From DATBSK01 sp964501785 (GTDB lineage: Bacteria; Actinomycetota; Acidimicrobiia; IMCC26256; PALSA-555), in contig CAZCUD010000003.1 in the NCBI GenBank assembly GCA_964501785.1, forward strand, positions 124,001-188,000: a stretch of DNA of 64,000 nt, given 5' to 3'. A model generated the notes under the pieces. That model was not told the DNA's origin, made no database searches, and saw nothing but the letters and a program-made list of their open reading frames with translations. The position numbers and the translations under genes were made by a program. Each line of letters begins with the position of its first letter. Positions within the stretch are counted from its first letter, which is position 1. This document shows positions 1-8,287 of this stretch, in pieces.

Positions 1-623
1 TCTGCGGCTTCGCCCGCGTCGACGGCCACGTCGTGGGCATCGTCGGCAACCAGCCCCAGAACCTCGCCGGCACGCTCGACATCGAGGCGTCCGAGAAGGC
101 GGCGCGCTTCGTGCGCACGTGCGACGCGTTCAACGTGCCGCTGGTGACGTTCGTCGACGTGCCGGGCTTCCTGCCGGGCACCGACCAGGAGTACGGCGGC
201 ATCATCCGCCACGGCGCCAAGCTGCTCTACGCGTACTGCGAGGCGACCGTCCCCCGTGTCCAGATCATCACCCGCAAGGCGTACGGCGGGGCGTACGTCG
301 TCATGAACTCCAAGTCGATCGGCGCCGACCTCGCGTTCGCGTGGCCGTCGGCCGAGGTGGCGGTGATGGGCCCGCAGGGCGCGGTCAACATCATCTTCCG
401 CAAGGAGATCGAGACCGCCGACGACGCCGAGGTGCGTCGGGCGGAGCTGATCGAGGAGTACACCGAGCGGTTCGCGAACCCCTACATCGCTGCCGAGCGC
501 GGCTACGTCGACGACGTGATCGACCCGCGCGAGACGCGTCGGGTGCTGGTGCGCTCGCTCGCGATGCTGCGCACCAAGCGCGAGCAGATGCCGTCGCGCA
601 AGCACGGCAACGTGCCGCTGTGA
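1..623 (+). CDS. Acyl-CoA (propionyl-/acetyl-CoA) carboxylase beta subunit, 3' part
   Basis: Carboxyltransferase subunit of a biotin-dependent acyl-CoA carboxylase, which moves CO2 from carboxybiotin to acetyl- or propionyl-CoA in the cytoplasm. Only the last ~206 codons are present; the frame is open to the window edge (codons from base 3 read CGFARVDGHVVGIVGNQP). The C-terminal crotonase-like half is visible: PGFLPGTDQEYGGIIRHGAK, the oxyanion-hole region KAYGGAYVVMNSK, AVMGPQGAVNIIF, and the usual family ending RKHGNVPL. The epsilon-subunit gene follows 28 bp downstream, as in actinobacterial accD/pccB-accE operons. Family assignment is firm. Substrate preference (propionyl or acetyl) cannot be read from this fragment. 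Confidence 0.95.
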   Translation, partial: CGFARVDGHVVGIVGNQPQNLAGTLDIEASEKAARFVRTCDAFNVPLVTFVDVPGFLPGTDQEYGGIIRHGAKLLYAYCEATVPRVQIITRKAYGGAYVVMNSKSIGADLAFAWPSAEVAVMGPQGAVNIIFRKEIETADDAEVRRAELIEEYTERFANPYIAAERGYVDDVIDPRETRRVLVRSLAMLRTKREQMPSRKHGNVPL

Positions 624-651
624 GCGCTGGCGCCCACCGGGCGGCTGCCGC

Positions 652-882
652 ATGACTCCGCCCGCGCTCAAGGCGATCTCACCGGACGCGACGCCCGAGG
701 AGGTCGCAGCGATCGTGGCCGCGATCGCCGAGCTGACCCGGCCGGTCGCGGTCGCGCCGCCGGCAGGCGACGACACGCTCCACGAGTGGGTGCACGCCGC
801 CCGGCTCGCGTCGCGCCGGGCCGCGCTCCAGCGCGGGCCATGGCGTCTGTCGGGCCGGATCGGTCGGCGCACGCGGGCGTGA
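652..882 (+). CDS. Acyl-CoA carboxylase epsilon subunit
   Basis: Small (76 aa) accessory subunit found only in actinobacterial acyl-CoA carboxylases, where it binds the beta subunit and stimulates the complex. The N-terminal part (PDATPEEVAAIVAAIAELTR) is a predicted helix matching the 'EE-AA-A-A' start of the family. A Pro/Ala linker and a basic C-terminus containing RGPWRLSGRIGRR follow; the family typically ends in a W-containing basic segment. It lies directly after the beta subunit and 3 bp before the metallophosphoesterase start, so the three are probably co-transcribed. The family is divergent, so the call rests on size, context and motif together. Confidence 0.8.
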   Translation: MTPPALKAISPDATPEEVAAIVAAIAELTRPVAVAPPAGDDTLHEWVHAARLASRRAALQRGPWRLSGRIGRRTRA

Positions 883-885
883 CCG

Positions 886-2010
886 GTGCTGCCCCGGCCG
901 GTCGAGCCCGAGCTCGTCACCGTCGGGGTCGACGAGGCGGTCGTCACCGCCGAGAGCGGCGCTGACGTCGAGCTCGTCACTCGCATCGACGACCAGGAGG
1001 TCGTCACCACCGGGCCGCACCACGTGGCTCGCTTCACCGGGCTCGAACCCGACGCCGAGCACTCCCTGCGCGTCGGCGACGTCGACCCGCATCCGTACCT
1101 GCCGACGTCGTTCCGCACGCTCGCGCCGCCACCGGGACGGTTGCTCGCGACGGTCGCGACCGCGAACGACGTCCACTTCGGCGAGATCCGTTGCGGTGTC
1201 ACCGGCGACCCCGAGCAGGATGCGAAGGGCCCCATCTTCTCGGCCGAGCCGGGCGACCCGCCCTACCCGCAGGTGATGAACCGCGCGGTGATCGACGAGA
1301 TGCGCGCCCTCGCCGCCGACGCGGTGGTCGTGAAGGGCGACCTCACCTCGATCGGGAGCGAGGAGGAGTACGGCGAGTTCCTCGCGGCCTACGGCGCGCT
1401 CGGCGACGTCATGTACCACGTGCGCGGCAACCACGACGCGATGATCGACCCGACCATGGCGATCGAGGACGCGCCGTACGCGATCGAGCTCGACGGCGTG
1501 ACGCTGGCCGTGCTCGACACCGTCATCCCGGGGGCAGCCGGCGGCACGATCTCGATCGACCAGATCGAGTGGCTCGAGGATCTCGCCGGCGCGACGAGCA
1601 CGGCCGTGGTCGCGTTCGGTCACCACCCGACGTTCGACGTGGAGCAGGGCATCCGCACCGGGCGTCCGTACTTCGGCATCCAGCCCGACGACAGCGACCG
1701 CCTCGTCGACGCGTTCGGCCGCCACGACAACCTCGTCGGGTACTTCGCCGGGCACACGCACCGCAACCGGGTGCGGCGCTTCGAGCGCGCCCCGCACGCG
1801 CCGTTCGGTGAGATCGGGGCGACCAAGGACTTCCCGGGCGCCTGGGGCGAGTACCGGTTCCACGAGGGTGGCTACACCCAGGTCGTCCGCCGCGTGCGCG
1901 CCCCCGACGCCTTCGCGTGGGCGGAGCGGACCCGCGCCATGTACGAGGGCGCGTACGGCATCTACGCCCTCGGCGAGCTCCCCGACCGCTGCTTCACCCA
2001 GCGCTACTGA
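886..2010 (+). CDS. Metallophosphoesterase with N-terminal beta-sandwich domain
   Basis: Calcineurin-like binuclear metallophosphoesterase, 374 aa. The first ~80 residues look like a fibronectin/purple-acid-phosphatase-type beta domain. The catalytic domain then carries the full metal-ligand set: D95-x-H97 (NDVHFGE), G-D152 (KGDLTS), G-N182-H183-D184 (RGNHDAM), G-H-H near residue 246, and G289-H290-T-H292 (AGHTHRN). No signal peptide is visible, so it is probably cytoplasmic. It starts with GTG 3 bp after the epsilon-subunit stop, with no clear Shine-Dalgarno, which suggests translational coupling. The substrate is unknown; the fold also fits cyclic-nucleotide or phospholipid phosphodiesterases. 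The gene ends just before repeat cluster B1. Confidence 0.85.
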   Translation: MLPRPVEPELVTVGVDEAVVTAESGADVELVTRIDDQEVVTTGPHHVARFTGLEPDAEHSLRVGDVDPHPYLPTSFRTLAPPPGRLLATVATANDVHFGEIRCGVTGDPEQDAKGPIFSAEPGDPPYPQVMNRAVIDEMRALAADAVVVKGDLTSIGSEEEYGEFLAAYGALGDVMYHVRGNHDAMIDPTMAIEDAPYAIELDGVTLAVLDTVIPGAAGGTISIDQIEWLEDLAGATSTAVVAFGHHPTFDVEQGIRTGRPYFGIQPDDSDRLVDAFGRHDNLVGYFAGHTHRNRVRRFERAPHAPFGEIGATKDFPGAWGEYRFHEGGYTQVVRRVRAPDAFAWAERTRAMYEGAYGIYALGELPDRCFTQRY

Positions 2011-2019
2011 CACCGAGCG

Positions 2020-2110
2020 CATGTGACGTCCAGCCACCGCGCCGCACGGCATGTGACGTTCAGCCACCACATCGGTGGCTGAACGCCACATGGTGGATCA
2101 GCGTCACATG
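2020..2110. repeat. Repeat family B, locus 1 (four 19-bp units)
   Basis: Two forward units (CATGTGACGTCCAGCCACC at 2020-2038; CATGTGACGTTCAGCCACC at 2050-2068) face two reverse-complement units (2074-2092 and 2092-2110, sharing one base). The same unit occurs at 46300-46360 and 49436-49496. The cluster lies between convergent genes. The last unit supplies the ATG-TGA that ends the SulP gene. Confidence 0.85.
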
Positions 2111-3768
2111 CCGGTGAGGCGGGCCTGGAGCTCGGTCATGGTGGCGACGTAGGCATCGTCGCCGACGAGGGCGGTGAAACCGGACGCGTCGAGCACCTCG
2201 CGCACGGGCTCGGGCACCTGCAGCAGCAGCAGCTCGATGTGCCTGGCCCGGCAGCGCGTCGCGAGCTTGCGCAGCTCGTGGTCGGCCGTCGAGTCGACGG
2301 CGTCGACGCCCGCCATGCCGAGCACGAGCGTCTCCACCTCCGGGTGCTCGCGCTCCACGCGCCTCACGCGGGCGCGCAGCGCCTCGGCGTTCGAGAACCA
2401 CAGCGGCGCGTCGACGCGCAGCACCACCGTCTTCTCGTACGCGCGGGCGTCGGGGTGCGAGTCGAGCGGCAGCAGGAGGGCCGCGTCGCCGACCCGACCC
2501 ATCTCGGGCATCTTCGGCATCGACACCCGCACCACGATCAGCAGGATCGAGACGACCACCGCGATCGCCACGCCGATCTCGACGCCGAGCAGGGTCGTGC
2601 CGAGGAACGTGATCGTCATCACCCAGAAGTCGGGCTTCGACACGTGCCACAGCCGGCGCGCCTCACCGACGTCGAGGAACGGCAGCACCGCGACCACGAC
2701 GATGGCGGAGAGCACCGGCACCGGGATGAACTCGAACGTGCTCGTCCCGAACACCAGCAGCGGCGCCACCACCACCGCCGAGATCACGAGCGAGAGCTGC
2801 GTTCGAGCGCCGGCCTCGTCGAGGACGGCCGAGCGCGTCATCGCGCCGGTCACGACCATGCCCTGGAAGAACCCGGCCGTCACGTTCGCCGCTCCGAGCG
2901 CGGCGATCTCGTCGTCGGCGTCGATCTCGTAGCCGTGCTCGTCGGCGTACTCGCGGGCGAGCCCGAGAGACTCGAGGATGCTGATGAACGTGATCGCGAT
3001 CGCGGTCGGGAAGAGGATGTCGAGGTCGCCCCAGTGCAGCGGCGGCACCTCGGGGCCCGCGAAGCCGCTCGGCACGTGACCGACGACCGGGATGCCGTGG
3101 GCCGCGAAGTCGAAGATCGCCGACACCACGGTCGCCACGACGAGCAGCGCGAGCGTCGTCGGGAAGCGGCGCCAGCGCTTGGTGACCAGCAGCAGCGCGA
3201 TCGACGCCACCGAGAGGGCGATCGCACTCGCGCTCACCCCGTCGACGGCGTCGAGCCACGACTCGACCGTCGCGGGCACGTCGCTGCTCGTCGGCGCGGC
3301 GACCCCGGTGAGGCCGCTGAGCTCGCTGGCGATGATCAGCACGCCGACCCCGGCGAGGAAGCCCTTCATCACGGGCTCGGAGAGGAACCGGGTGAGGAAG
3401 CCGAGTCGGCCGATCCCGAGGACGAGGTGGACGATGCCCACGAGCACTGCCAGCGACGCCGACAGCGCGATGAAGTCGGCCGTGCCCTGCGGCGCGAGCT
3501 CGGCCACGCCCACCGCCGAGAGCACCGAGATCGACGCGAGCGGCCCCACGCCGAGCTGCCGCGACCGTCCCAGCAGCGCGTAGGCGAGCAGCGGCAGCAC
3601 CGACGCGTAGAGGCCCACCACCGGTGGCAAGCCCGCGATCTGGGCGTACGCCATGCCCTGGGGGACGAGGATCGCCGCGCCGGTCAGCCCGGCGACGACA
3701 TCGCCCCCGAGGTCGGCCCGCCGATAGCCCGGCAGCCACTCGAGCACCGACACGTACCGACGCAGCAA
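2104..3768 (-). CDS. SulP-family anion transporter with STAS domain
   Basis: Inner-membrane SLC26/SulP transporter, 554 aa, for sulfate, bicarbonate or another anion. The N-terminal signature is clear (DVVAGLTGAAILVPQGMAYA, then AGLPPVVGLYASVLPLLAYA). Roughly 12-14 hydrophobic segments extend to about residue 405, followed by a cytoplasmic STAS domain at about 430-550 containing FSNAEALRARV and LVLGMAGVDAVDSTA. A TTG start at 3768 fits a leaderless promoter: TACGGT lies 7 nt upstream on the minus strand. GTG at 3753 is the alternative. The final Gly-Met-stop is encoded by a family B repeat unit. Substrate cannot be told from sequence. Confidence 0.92.
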   Translation of the reverse strand: MLRRYVSVLEWLPGYRRADLGGDVVAGLTGAAILVPQGMAYAQIAGLPPVVGLYASVLPLLAYALLGRSRQLGVGPLASISVLSAVGVAELAPQGTADFIALSASLAVLVGIVHLVLGIGRLGFLTRFLSEPVMKGFLAGVGVLIIASELSGLTGVAAPTSSDVPATVESWLDAVDGVSASAIALSVASIALLLVTKRWRRFPTTLALLVVATVVSAIFDFAAHGIPVVGHVPSGFAGPEVPPLHWGDLDILFPTAIAITFISILESLGLAREYADEHGYEIDADDEIAALGAANVTAGFFQGMVVTGAMTRSAVLDEAGARTQLSLVISAVVVAPLLVFGTSTFEFIPVPVLSAIVVVAVLPFLDVGEARRLWHVSKPDFWVMTITFLGTTLLGVEIGVAIAVVVSILLIVVRVSMPKMPEMGRVGDAALLLPLDSHPDARAYEKTVVLRVDAPLWFSNAEALRARVRRVEREHPEVETLVLGMAGVDAVDSTADHELRKLATRCRARHIELLLLQVPEPVREVLDASGFTALVGDDAYVATMTELQARLTGM

Positions 3769-3775
3769 GGGATCG

Positions 3776-3785
3776 ACCGTATCCT
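3776..3785. promoter_or_regulatory. Overlapping divergent -10 elements (SulP / CoA transferase)
   Basis: On the plus strand TATCCT (3780-3785) lies 7 nt before the ATG at 3793. On the minus strand TACGGT (3781-3776) lies 7 nt before the TTG at 3768. The two hexamers overlap by two bases, so the divergent promoters should be mutually exclusive. Both transcripts would be leaderless. Confidence 0.5.
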
Positions 3786-3792
3786 GCGGCCG

Positions 3793-4974
3793 ATGCAGGC
3801 TCTCGCAGGGCTGCGGGTGGTGGAGATGGCGACCGTGCTCGCCGGTCCCGGCACCGCGCGCTACCTCGCCGACTTCGGCGCCGACGTCATCAAGGTGGAG
3901 GCGCCGACGGGCGACGGCACGCGGGGGATGGGGTGGCGCGACCCGCAGGACGGCCAGACCTTCATGTGGAAGCTGCTGGGTCGCAACAAGCGGTCGATCG
4001 TCCTCGACCTGAAGACCGACGACGGCCTCGACGCGATGCTCCGGCTGCTCGACGAGGCCGACGTGCTGATCGAGAACGGTCGGCCCGGCACGCTCGAGCG
4101 GCTCGGGCTCGACCCCGTCGGCGTGCTCGCGACGCGCAACCCCGGCCTGGTGGTGCTGCGCGTGACCGGCTTCGGGCAGACCGGCCCCTACCGGTCACGA
4201 CCGGGCTTCGCGACCCTCGCGGAGGCCATGGGCGGGTTCGCGGCGATCAACGGCGAGCCCGACGGTCCGCCGCTGCTCCCACCGACCGCGCTCACCGACG
4301 AGATCACCGCGATCGTCGGCGCGTTCGCGGTGATGGTCGCGCTGCACCACCGCGATCACCACGGCGAGGGGGGCGGAGGAGGACAGGTCATCGACGTGAA
4401 CCTGCTCGAGTCGATGCTTCAGACGATGGGACCGCTCCCGAGCGTCTGGGCCGGTCTCGGCGTCCTCCAGCCCCGTCTGGGGTCGGGCATCCCGTACTCG
4501 GTCCCGCGCGGCACCTACCGCTGCGCCGACGGGGTGTGGGTCGCGGTGTCGACGTCGGCCGAGTCGGTCGCGCACCGGCTCCTCACGCTGCTGGGCGTCG
4601 GCGACCAGGAGCGTTTCGCCACCTTCGAGGGTCGGGTCGAGCACCGGGAGGAGCTCGACCGCATCGTCGCCGACTGGATCGCGGCCCGCCCGTCGGAGCA
4701 GGTGCTCGCCGAGGTCGGCGCGGCCGAGGCCGCGGTCGCGCCCGTGTACACGATGGCCGACCTGCTCGCCGACCCCCACGTGGTGGCGCGGAAGGCGATG
4801 GTCGAGGTCGACGGCGTCCAGCAGCCCGGCCCCGTCGCCCGGCTCGCCGAGACCCCGGGCGAGGTCCGCCACGCCGGGCGCCCCCTGGATGCCGACACCG
4901 ACGAGGTCCTGGCCGCCCTCCGCGGGGGCCGCAGCCCGTGGAGACGCGTTGCGTCCCGAGGAGGGTCGGCGTAG
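3793..4974 (+). CDS. CaiB/BaiF (family III) CoA-transferase
   Basis: Moves CoA between carboxylic acids through an aspartyl-CoA intermediate, or racemises 2-methylacyl-CoA in the AMACR branch; 393 aa, cytoplasmic. The N-terminus LRVVEMATVLAGPGTARYLADFGADVIKVE is family-typical. R-S-I-V-L-D-L-K and the N-terminal substrate loop follow. The presumed catalytic Asp is D201 in GQVIDVNLLES, preceded by an unusual Gly-rich stretch (GEGGGGG). ATG at 3793 is preferred over the very long upstream open frame because it has the N-terminal family start and a -10 element 7 nt upstream. The acyl-CoA ligase downstream fits a carboxylic-acid activation context. Confidence 0.9.
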   Translation: MQALAGLRVVEMATVLAGPGTARYLADFGADVIKVEAPTGDGTRGMGWRDPQDGQTFMWKLLGRNKRSIVLDLKTDDGLDAMLRLLDEADVLIENGRPGTLERLGLDPVGVLATRNPGLVVLRVTGFGQTGPYRSRPGFATLAEAMGGFAAINGEPDGPPLLPPTALTDEITAIVGAFAVMVALHHRDHHGEGGGGGQVIDVNLLESMLQTMGPLPSVWAGLGVLQPRLGSGIPYSVPRGTYRCADGVWVAVSTSAESVAHRLLTLLGVGDQERFATFEGRVEHREELDRIVADWIAARPSEQVLAEVGAAEAAVAPVYTMADLLADPHVVARKAMVEVDGVQQPGPVARLAETPGEVRHAGRPLDADTDEVLAALRGGRSPWRRVASRGGSA

Positions 4975-5061
4975 AGAAGTCCCGCTCCGTCGGCGCGCCG
5001 GCCACGCGCCGGTGTGACGGCCGGGTGCCCCAACGTCCTCCTCGGGACGCGAACGGGCACA

Positions 5062-5148
5062 TCTTCCACCATCGTCCACAGATTTTCCACCCCTGAGGGC
5101 GGGTTCTCCACCGCTCTTCACCTGCTGTCCACAGGCCACGGTGGAGAA
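5062..5148 (+). repeat. Helically phased TCCAC array (DnaA-box-like)
   Basis: TCCAC cores start at 5065, 5075, 5086, 5107 and 5128, with a one-mismatch TTCAC at 5117. The spacings are 10, 11, 21, 10 and 11 bp, close to multiples of the 10.5-bp helical turn. Two nonamers, TCGTCCACA (5072-5080) and CTGTCCACA (5125-5133), each differ by one base from the actinobacterial DnaA box TTGTCCACA. An opposite-strand TTCTCCACC lies at 5140-5148. The array is in the 262-bp gap before the acyl-CoA ligase gene, which holds no gene that I can support. Confidence 0.6.
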
Positions 5149-5236
5149 CTCGCCCGAGCCCGCCGTTTCCTGCGGGCGCGCCGCGTGGAAGGATGCGCCC
5201 GAGCCGCCGTCGAGCACAGGGATCCGGGGGGACCAG

Positions 5237-7045
5237 ATGGTGACGAGCGACGAGATCATGGCGTCGGTGGCCGGTCAGACGGTCGCCACCCGCTTCCGCG
5301 ACACCGTGCGGGCCGAGCCCGACCGGGTGGCGCTGCGCTGGAAGGACGGCGAGGGCTGGGGCGAGCTCACCTGGAGCGAGTACGCCGAGCGGGCCTGCCG
5401 GTTCGCAGCCGCGCTCCGGGCGAAGGGCGTCGTGCAGGGCGAGCGCGTCGTCCTCATGATGCGCAACCGCCCCGAGTTCCACATCGCCGACGTCGGCACG
5501 TTGCTGCTCGGCGCGACGCCCGTGTCGATCTACAACTCGTCGTCACCCGAGCAGGTGCAGTACTTGGCATCGCACTGCGGCGCGGTCGCCGCGATCGTCG
5601 AGGGCGTCGACTTCCTCGAGCGCATCCTCAAGGTGCGCGACGAGATCCCCACGCTCGAGCACGTCGTGATCATCGACGACGACGGCCGTGCGCCCGACGA
5701 CGTGGAGTCGTGGGAGTCGTTGCTCGCGCCGGACCCGCTCGACCTCGACGAGGCCGCGAGCATCGCGACCCCCGACGATCTCGCCACCATCATCTACACC
5801 TCGGGCACCACCGGTCCGCCCAAGGGCGTGATGCTCGACCACGCGAACATCGTCTGCACCGTCGAGATGCTCTTGCAGTGCCTGACGAGCGACGGCACGA
5901 CCGACCCGCGCAACAGCCGGCTCGTGTCGTACCTCCCGATGGCCCACATCGCGGAGCGGCTCACGTCGCACTACCAGGGCATCACGGCCGGGTTCGAGGT
6001 CACGACGTGCCCCGAGGCGTCGCAGATCGGGACCTATCTCCCCGAGGTCCGACCGGAGATCTTCTTCGCCGTGCCCCGCGTGTGGGAGAAGCTGCACGCG
6101 GGCGTCATGGCGGTCGCGCGCGCGAACCCCGACCAGCAGGCCGCGCTCGAGGCGGCGGTGCCGATCGGTGAGCGGATCGCCGAGCACCGGGCCCGGCGTG
6201 AGGAGCTGCCGGCCGACCTGGCGAAGGAGGCCGAGGCCGTCCAGCCGGTGTTCGACCTGGTGCAGGCGCTGCTCGGCCTCGACCAGATCAAGGCCGCGAT
6301 CAGCGGGGCCGCGCCGCTCCCCCAGGAGGTGCTGCGGTTCTTCCGGGCCATGGGCGTCGAGATGTCGGAGATCTACGGGCTGTCGGAGACGTCGGGGCCG
6401 ATGACCTGGGCGCCCTATCGGGTGCGGATCGGCACCGTGGGGCCGCCGATCCCCGGCGAGGAGGTCGTGCTCGCCGACGACGGCGAGGTGCTCGCGCGGG
6501 GCTGCAACATCTTCCGCGGCTACCTCAACGACCCCGAGCGCACGGCCGAGGCGCTCGACGACGACGGGTGGCTGCACACCGGCGACATCGGCGAGTTCGA
6601 CGAGGAGGGCTACCTCAAGATCGTCGACCGCAAGAAGGAGCTGATCATCACCGCGGGCGGCAAGAACATCTCGCCCGCGAACCTCGAGGCCGCGCTCAAG
6701 TCGTTCCCGCTGATCGGGCAGGCCTGCGTGATCGGGGACAACCGTCCCTTCGTGAGCGCGCTGCTCGTGCTCGACCCTGAGGTCGCGCCCGCGTGGGCGG
6801 CCAACCACGGGGTGGAGGGCAAGTCGCTGCCCGAGCTCGCCGAGGATCCGGTGGTCGCCGAAGAGGTGCAGCGCAACGTCGACGAGGCCAACAAGCGCTT
6901 CGCCCGCGTCGAGCAGATCAAGAAGTTCGTCGTGCTCGGCGAGGAGTGGCTCCCCGACTCCGAGGAGCTCACTCCCACGATGAAGCTCAAGCGCCGCGGC
7001 GTCCACACCAAGTACGCCGACCACATCGAGTCCATGTACGCGTAG
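5237..7045 (+). CDS. Long-chain fatty-acid--CoA ligase (AMP-forming)
   Basis: Adenylates a fatty acid and transfers it to CoA; 602 aa, FadD15/ACSL-like. Visible are the ATP-binding loop YTSGTTGPPKGVM (about residue 183), A5 motif YGLSETSG, LHTGDIGEFDEEGYLKIVDR (A7/A8), K-K-E-L-I-I-T-A-G-G-K-N-I-S and the C-terminal lysine region TPTMKLKRR. ATG at 5237 is chosen over GTG 5141 because GGGGGG precedes it and the family N-terminus begins there. The upstream frame overlaps the TCCAC array. The gene ends 40 bp before a family C palindrome. Confidence 0.93.
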   Translation: MVTSDEIMASVAGQTVATRFRDTVRAEPDRVALRWKDGEGWGELTWSEYAERACRFAAALRAKGVVQGERVVLMMRNRPEFHIADVGTLLLGATPVSIYNSSSPEQVQYLASHCGAVAAIVEGVDFLERILKVRDEIPTLEHVVIIDDDGRAPDDVESWESLLAPDPLDLDEAASIATPDDLATIIYTSGTTGPPKGVMLDHANIVCTVEMLLQCLTSDGTTDPRNSRLVSYLPMAHIAERLTSHYQGITAGFEVTTCPEASQIGTYLPEVRPEIFFAVPRVWEKLHAGVMAVARANPDQQAALEAAVPIGERIAEHRARREELPADLAKEAEAVQPVFDLVQALLGLDQIKAAISGAAPLPQEVLRFFRAMGVEMSEIYGLSETSGPMTWAPYRVRIGTVGPPIPGEEVVLADDGEVLARGCNIFRGYLNDPERTAEALDDDGWLHTGDIGEFDEEGYLKIVDRKKELIITAGGKNISPANLEAALKSFPLIGQACVIGDNRPFVSALLVLDPEVAPAWAANHGVEGKSLPELAEDPVVAEEVQRNVDEANKRFARVEQIKKFVVLGEEWLPDSEELTPTMKLKRRGVHTKYADHIESMYA

Positions 7046-7085
7046 CGCGCGCCCCACACCTCACGCGAGTCGCCGTTGCCCTGGT

Positions 7086-7123
7086 TGCGTAGCTCACCTT
7101 CGTATCGAGGGTTCAGCTACGCA
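7086..7123. repeat. Repeat family C, copy 1 (38-bp imperfect palindrome)
   Basis: TGCGTAGCTCACCTTCG, a short spacer and an inverted CGAGGGTTCAGCTACGCA form a hairpin between the acyl-CoA ligase (+) and the convergent Gly-rich gene (-). It may act as a bidirectional terminator. Related copies are at 8191-8228, 8241-8278 and 32024-32063; the 10 bp upstream (gccctggt...) are also shared with the 8191 copy. Confidence 0.8.
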
Positions 7124-7141
7124 CGTCAGGCGTGAGGACGA

Positions 7142-8083
7142 TCAGCCGGTGAAGTCGGGCTCGAGGACGATCGGCGAGGCCCCGCAGGGCACGCCCGGCT
7201 CGTAGGTGATCACCACGAGGCCGTTCCCGTCGGCGGTGACGCTGCCGCCCGCGGTCGCCGTGACCGCGGTCGCGCTCGCGGCGACGAACCCGGAACCCCC
7301 GCCGCCACCGCCGCCCGCACCGCCGGCGCCGAGCCCCGCGCCGCCACCACCACCGCCGGCATACCCGCCACCTCCGCCACCACCGCCGGCGCCACCGCCC
7401 GCGTCGGTGCCACCGTCGCCGCCCTCGCCGTCGGGTGCGTTGGTGCCGGCGGCGCCCGCGAGGCTGCCACCGGCACCGCCGGTGCCTCCGGTGGCGCCGT
7501 CACCACCGAAGCCCTCGTCCCCGCTCCCGGCGCCGACCGCGTCGCCACCGTCCACACCGTCGATCCCGCCGCCGTCACCGCCCGCGCCGCCCTCGGCACC
7601 GTCGGGCGTGAGGCCACCGGCGCCCCCGCCGCCACCGGCCAGGGCGAGCACGGTCTCGCCGACCTCGCCCACGCCCTCGGTGCCGACGCCCGAGAAGCCG
7701 CCCCCGCCTGCGCCGGTGGCACCGGTGTCGCTCGCCCCGCCGTCGCCGCCGCCGATGGGGCCGCCCTCACCGGGCGGGTTGCCGCCGCCCGCGTCCTGAC
7801 CGCGGGCCCCGACCGCGACGACCAGCTCCTCGCCGGCGGTCACCGGAACGGTCGCGACGACCCGCCCGCCCGCGCCGCCCGGGACCGCACCGACGGAACC
7901 CCCGTCGGCACCCTGGGCGTCGATGGTGATGCACGAGACGCCGTCGGGCACGACGAACGACTGCACCTCGTCGTCGTCCGGCGTCGTGAACACCACCTCG
8001 GCGGCTCCGGCCGACGGAGCTGTGGCGACGAGCGCCGCCAGCGTGAGGCACGCGGATGCGGTGACGGCAGCGATGCGGCGCAC
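7142..8083 (-). CDS. Secreted glycine-rich protein with C-terminal PxFTG tail
   Basis: 313-aa exported protein of unknown function. The GTG start at 8083 follows GGAGGGG at 6 nt and gives a standard signal peptide (RRIAAVTASACLTLAALVATA, cleavage near APSAGAA). A short beta-domain (PDGVSCITIDAQGADGG) is followed by ~190 residues very rich in Gly/Ala, then NGLVVITYEPG. It ends PIVLEPDFTG-stop. The beta-domain plus Gly-rich plan matches the protein at 24462, and the tail is shared with four other secreted proteins in this window. Family C palindromes flank the gene on both sides. PE_PGRS-like composition is superficial: no PE domain is present. Confidence 0.85.
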   Translation of the reverse strand: MRRIAAVTASACLTLAALVATAPSAGAAEVVFTTPDDDEVQSFVVPDGVSCITIDAQGADGGSVGAVPGGAGGRVVATVPVTAGEELVVAVGARGQDAGGGNPPGEGGPIGGGDGGASDTGATGAGGGGFSGVGTEGVGEVGETVLALAGGGGGAGGLTPDGAEGGAGGDGGGIDGVDGGDAVGAGSGDEGFGGDGATGGTGGAGGSLAGAAGTNAPDGEGGDGGTDAGGGAGGGGGGGGYAGGGGGGAGLGAGGAGGGGGGGSGFVAASATAVTATAGGSVTADGNGLVVITYEPGVPCGASPIVLEPDFTG

Positions 8084-8190
8084 GAAGGCCCCTCCCGCGC
8101 AGACGGTGCGCGCCCTGCCCGGGCGCACGTCGTGCGCCAACGGTAACGACCGCCTCGTCACCCCCCGCGGATGGTCACCGTCGCCCTGGT

Positions 8191-8228
8191 TGCGTAGCTG
8201 ACCTTCGTCGGGAGGGTTCAGTGACGCA
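8191..8228. repeat. Repeat family C, copy 2
   Basis: TGCGTAGCTGACCTTCG, spacer, GAGGGTTCAGTGACGCA; 38 bp, near-identical to the copy at 7086. Lies upstream of the Gly-rich gene. Confidence 0.8.
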
Positions 8229-8240
8229 CGTGCCACCTGC

Positions 8241-8278
8241 GTTGCTCGACCCTCTCTGCGAAGGTGAGCTACGCAACC
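8241..8278. repeat. Repeat family C, copy 3 (opposite orientation)
   Basis: Read on the minus strand this is GGTTGCGTAGCTCACCTTCG followed by CAGAGAGGGTCGAGCAAC. It is a degenerate copy 12 bp from copy 2, ending 9 bp before the meaA stop codon. Confidence 0.7.
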
Positions 8279-8287
8279 AAGCGCGGG

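Noticed and set aside
679..2091. 470-codon ORF on the minus strand opposite the metallophosphoesterase
   Set aside because: Arg/Val/Glu-biased antisense frame typical of 70% GC DNA. The plus-strand gene has every catalytic motif.
2239..3792. Long open frame upstream of the CoA-transferase start (+ strand, ~500 extra codons)
   Set aside because: It is the antisense shadow of the SulP gene: Arg/His-rich, no family sequence. The CoA-transferase N-terminus begins at 3793.
5062..5148. Firm call of oriC
   Set aside because: No replication genes nearby, no AT-rich unwinding element, and no nonamer matches the DnaA consensus perfectly; kept only as a DnaA-box-like array.
7142..8083. PE_PGRS-type protein
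   Set aside because: The Gly-rich composition is similar, but there is no PE domain, a standard signal peptide is present, and the C-terminal tail is different.
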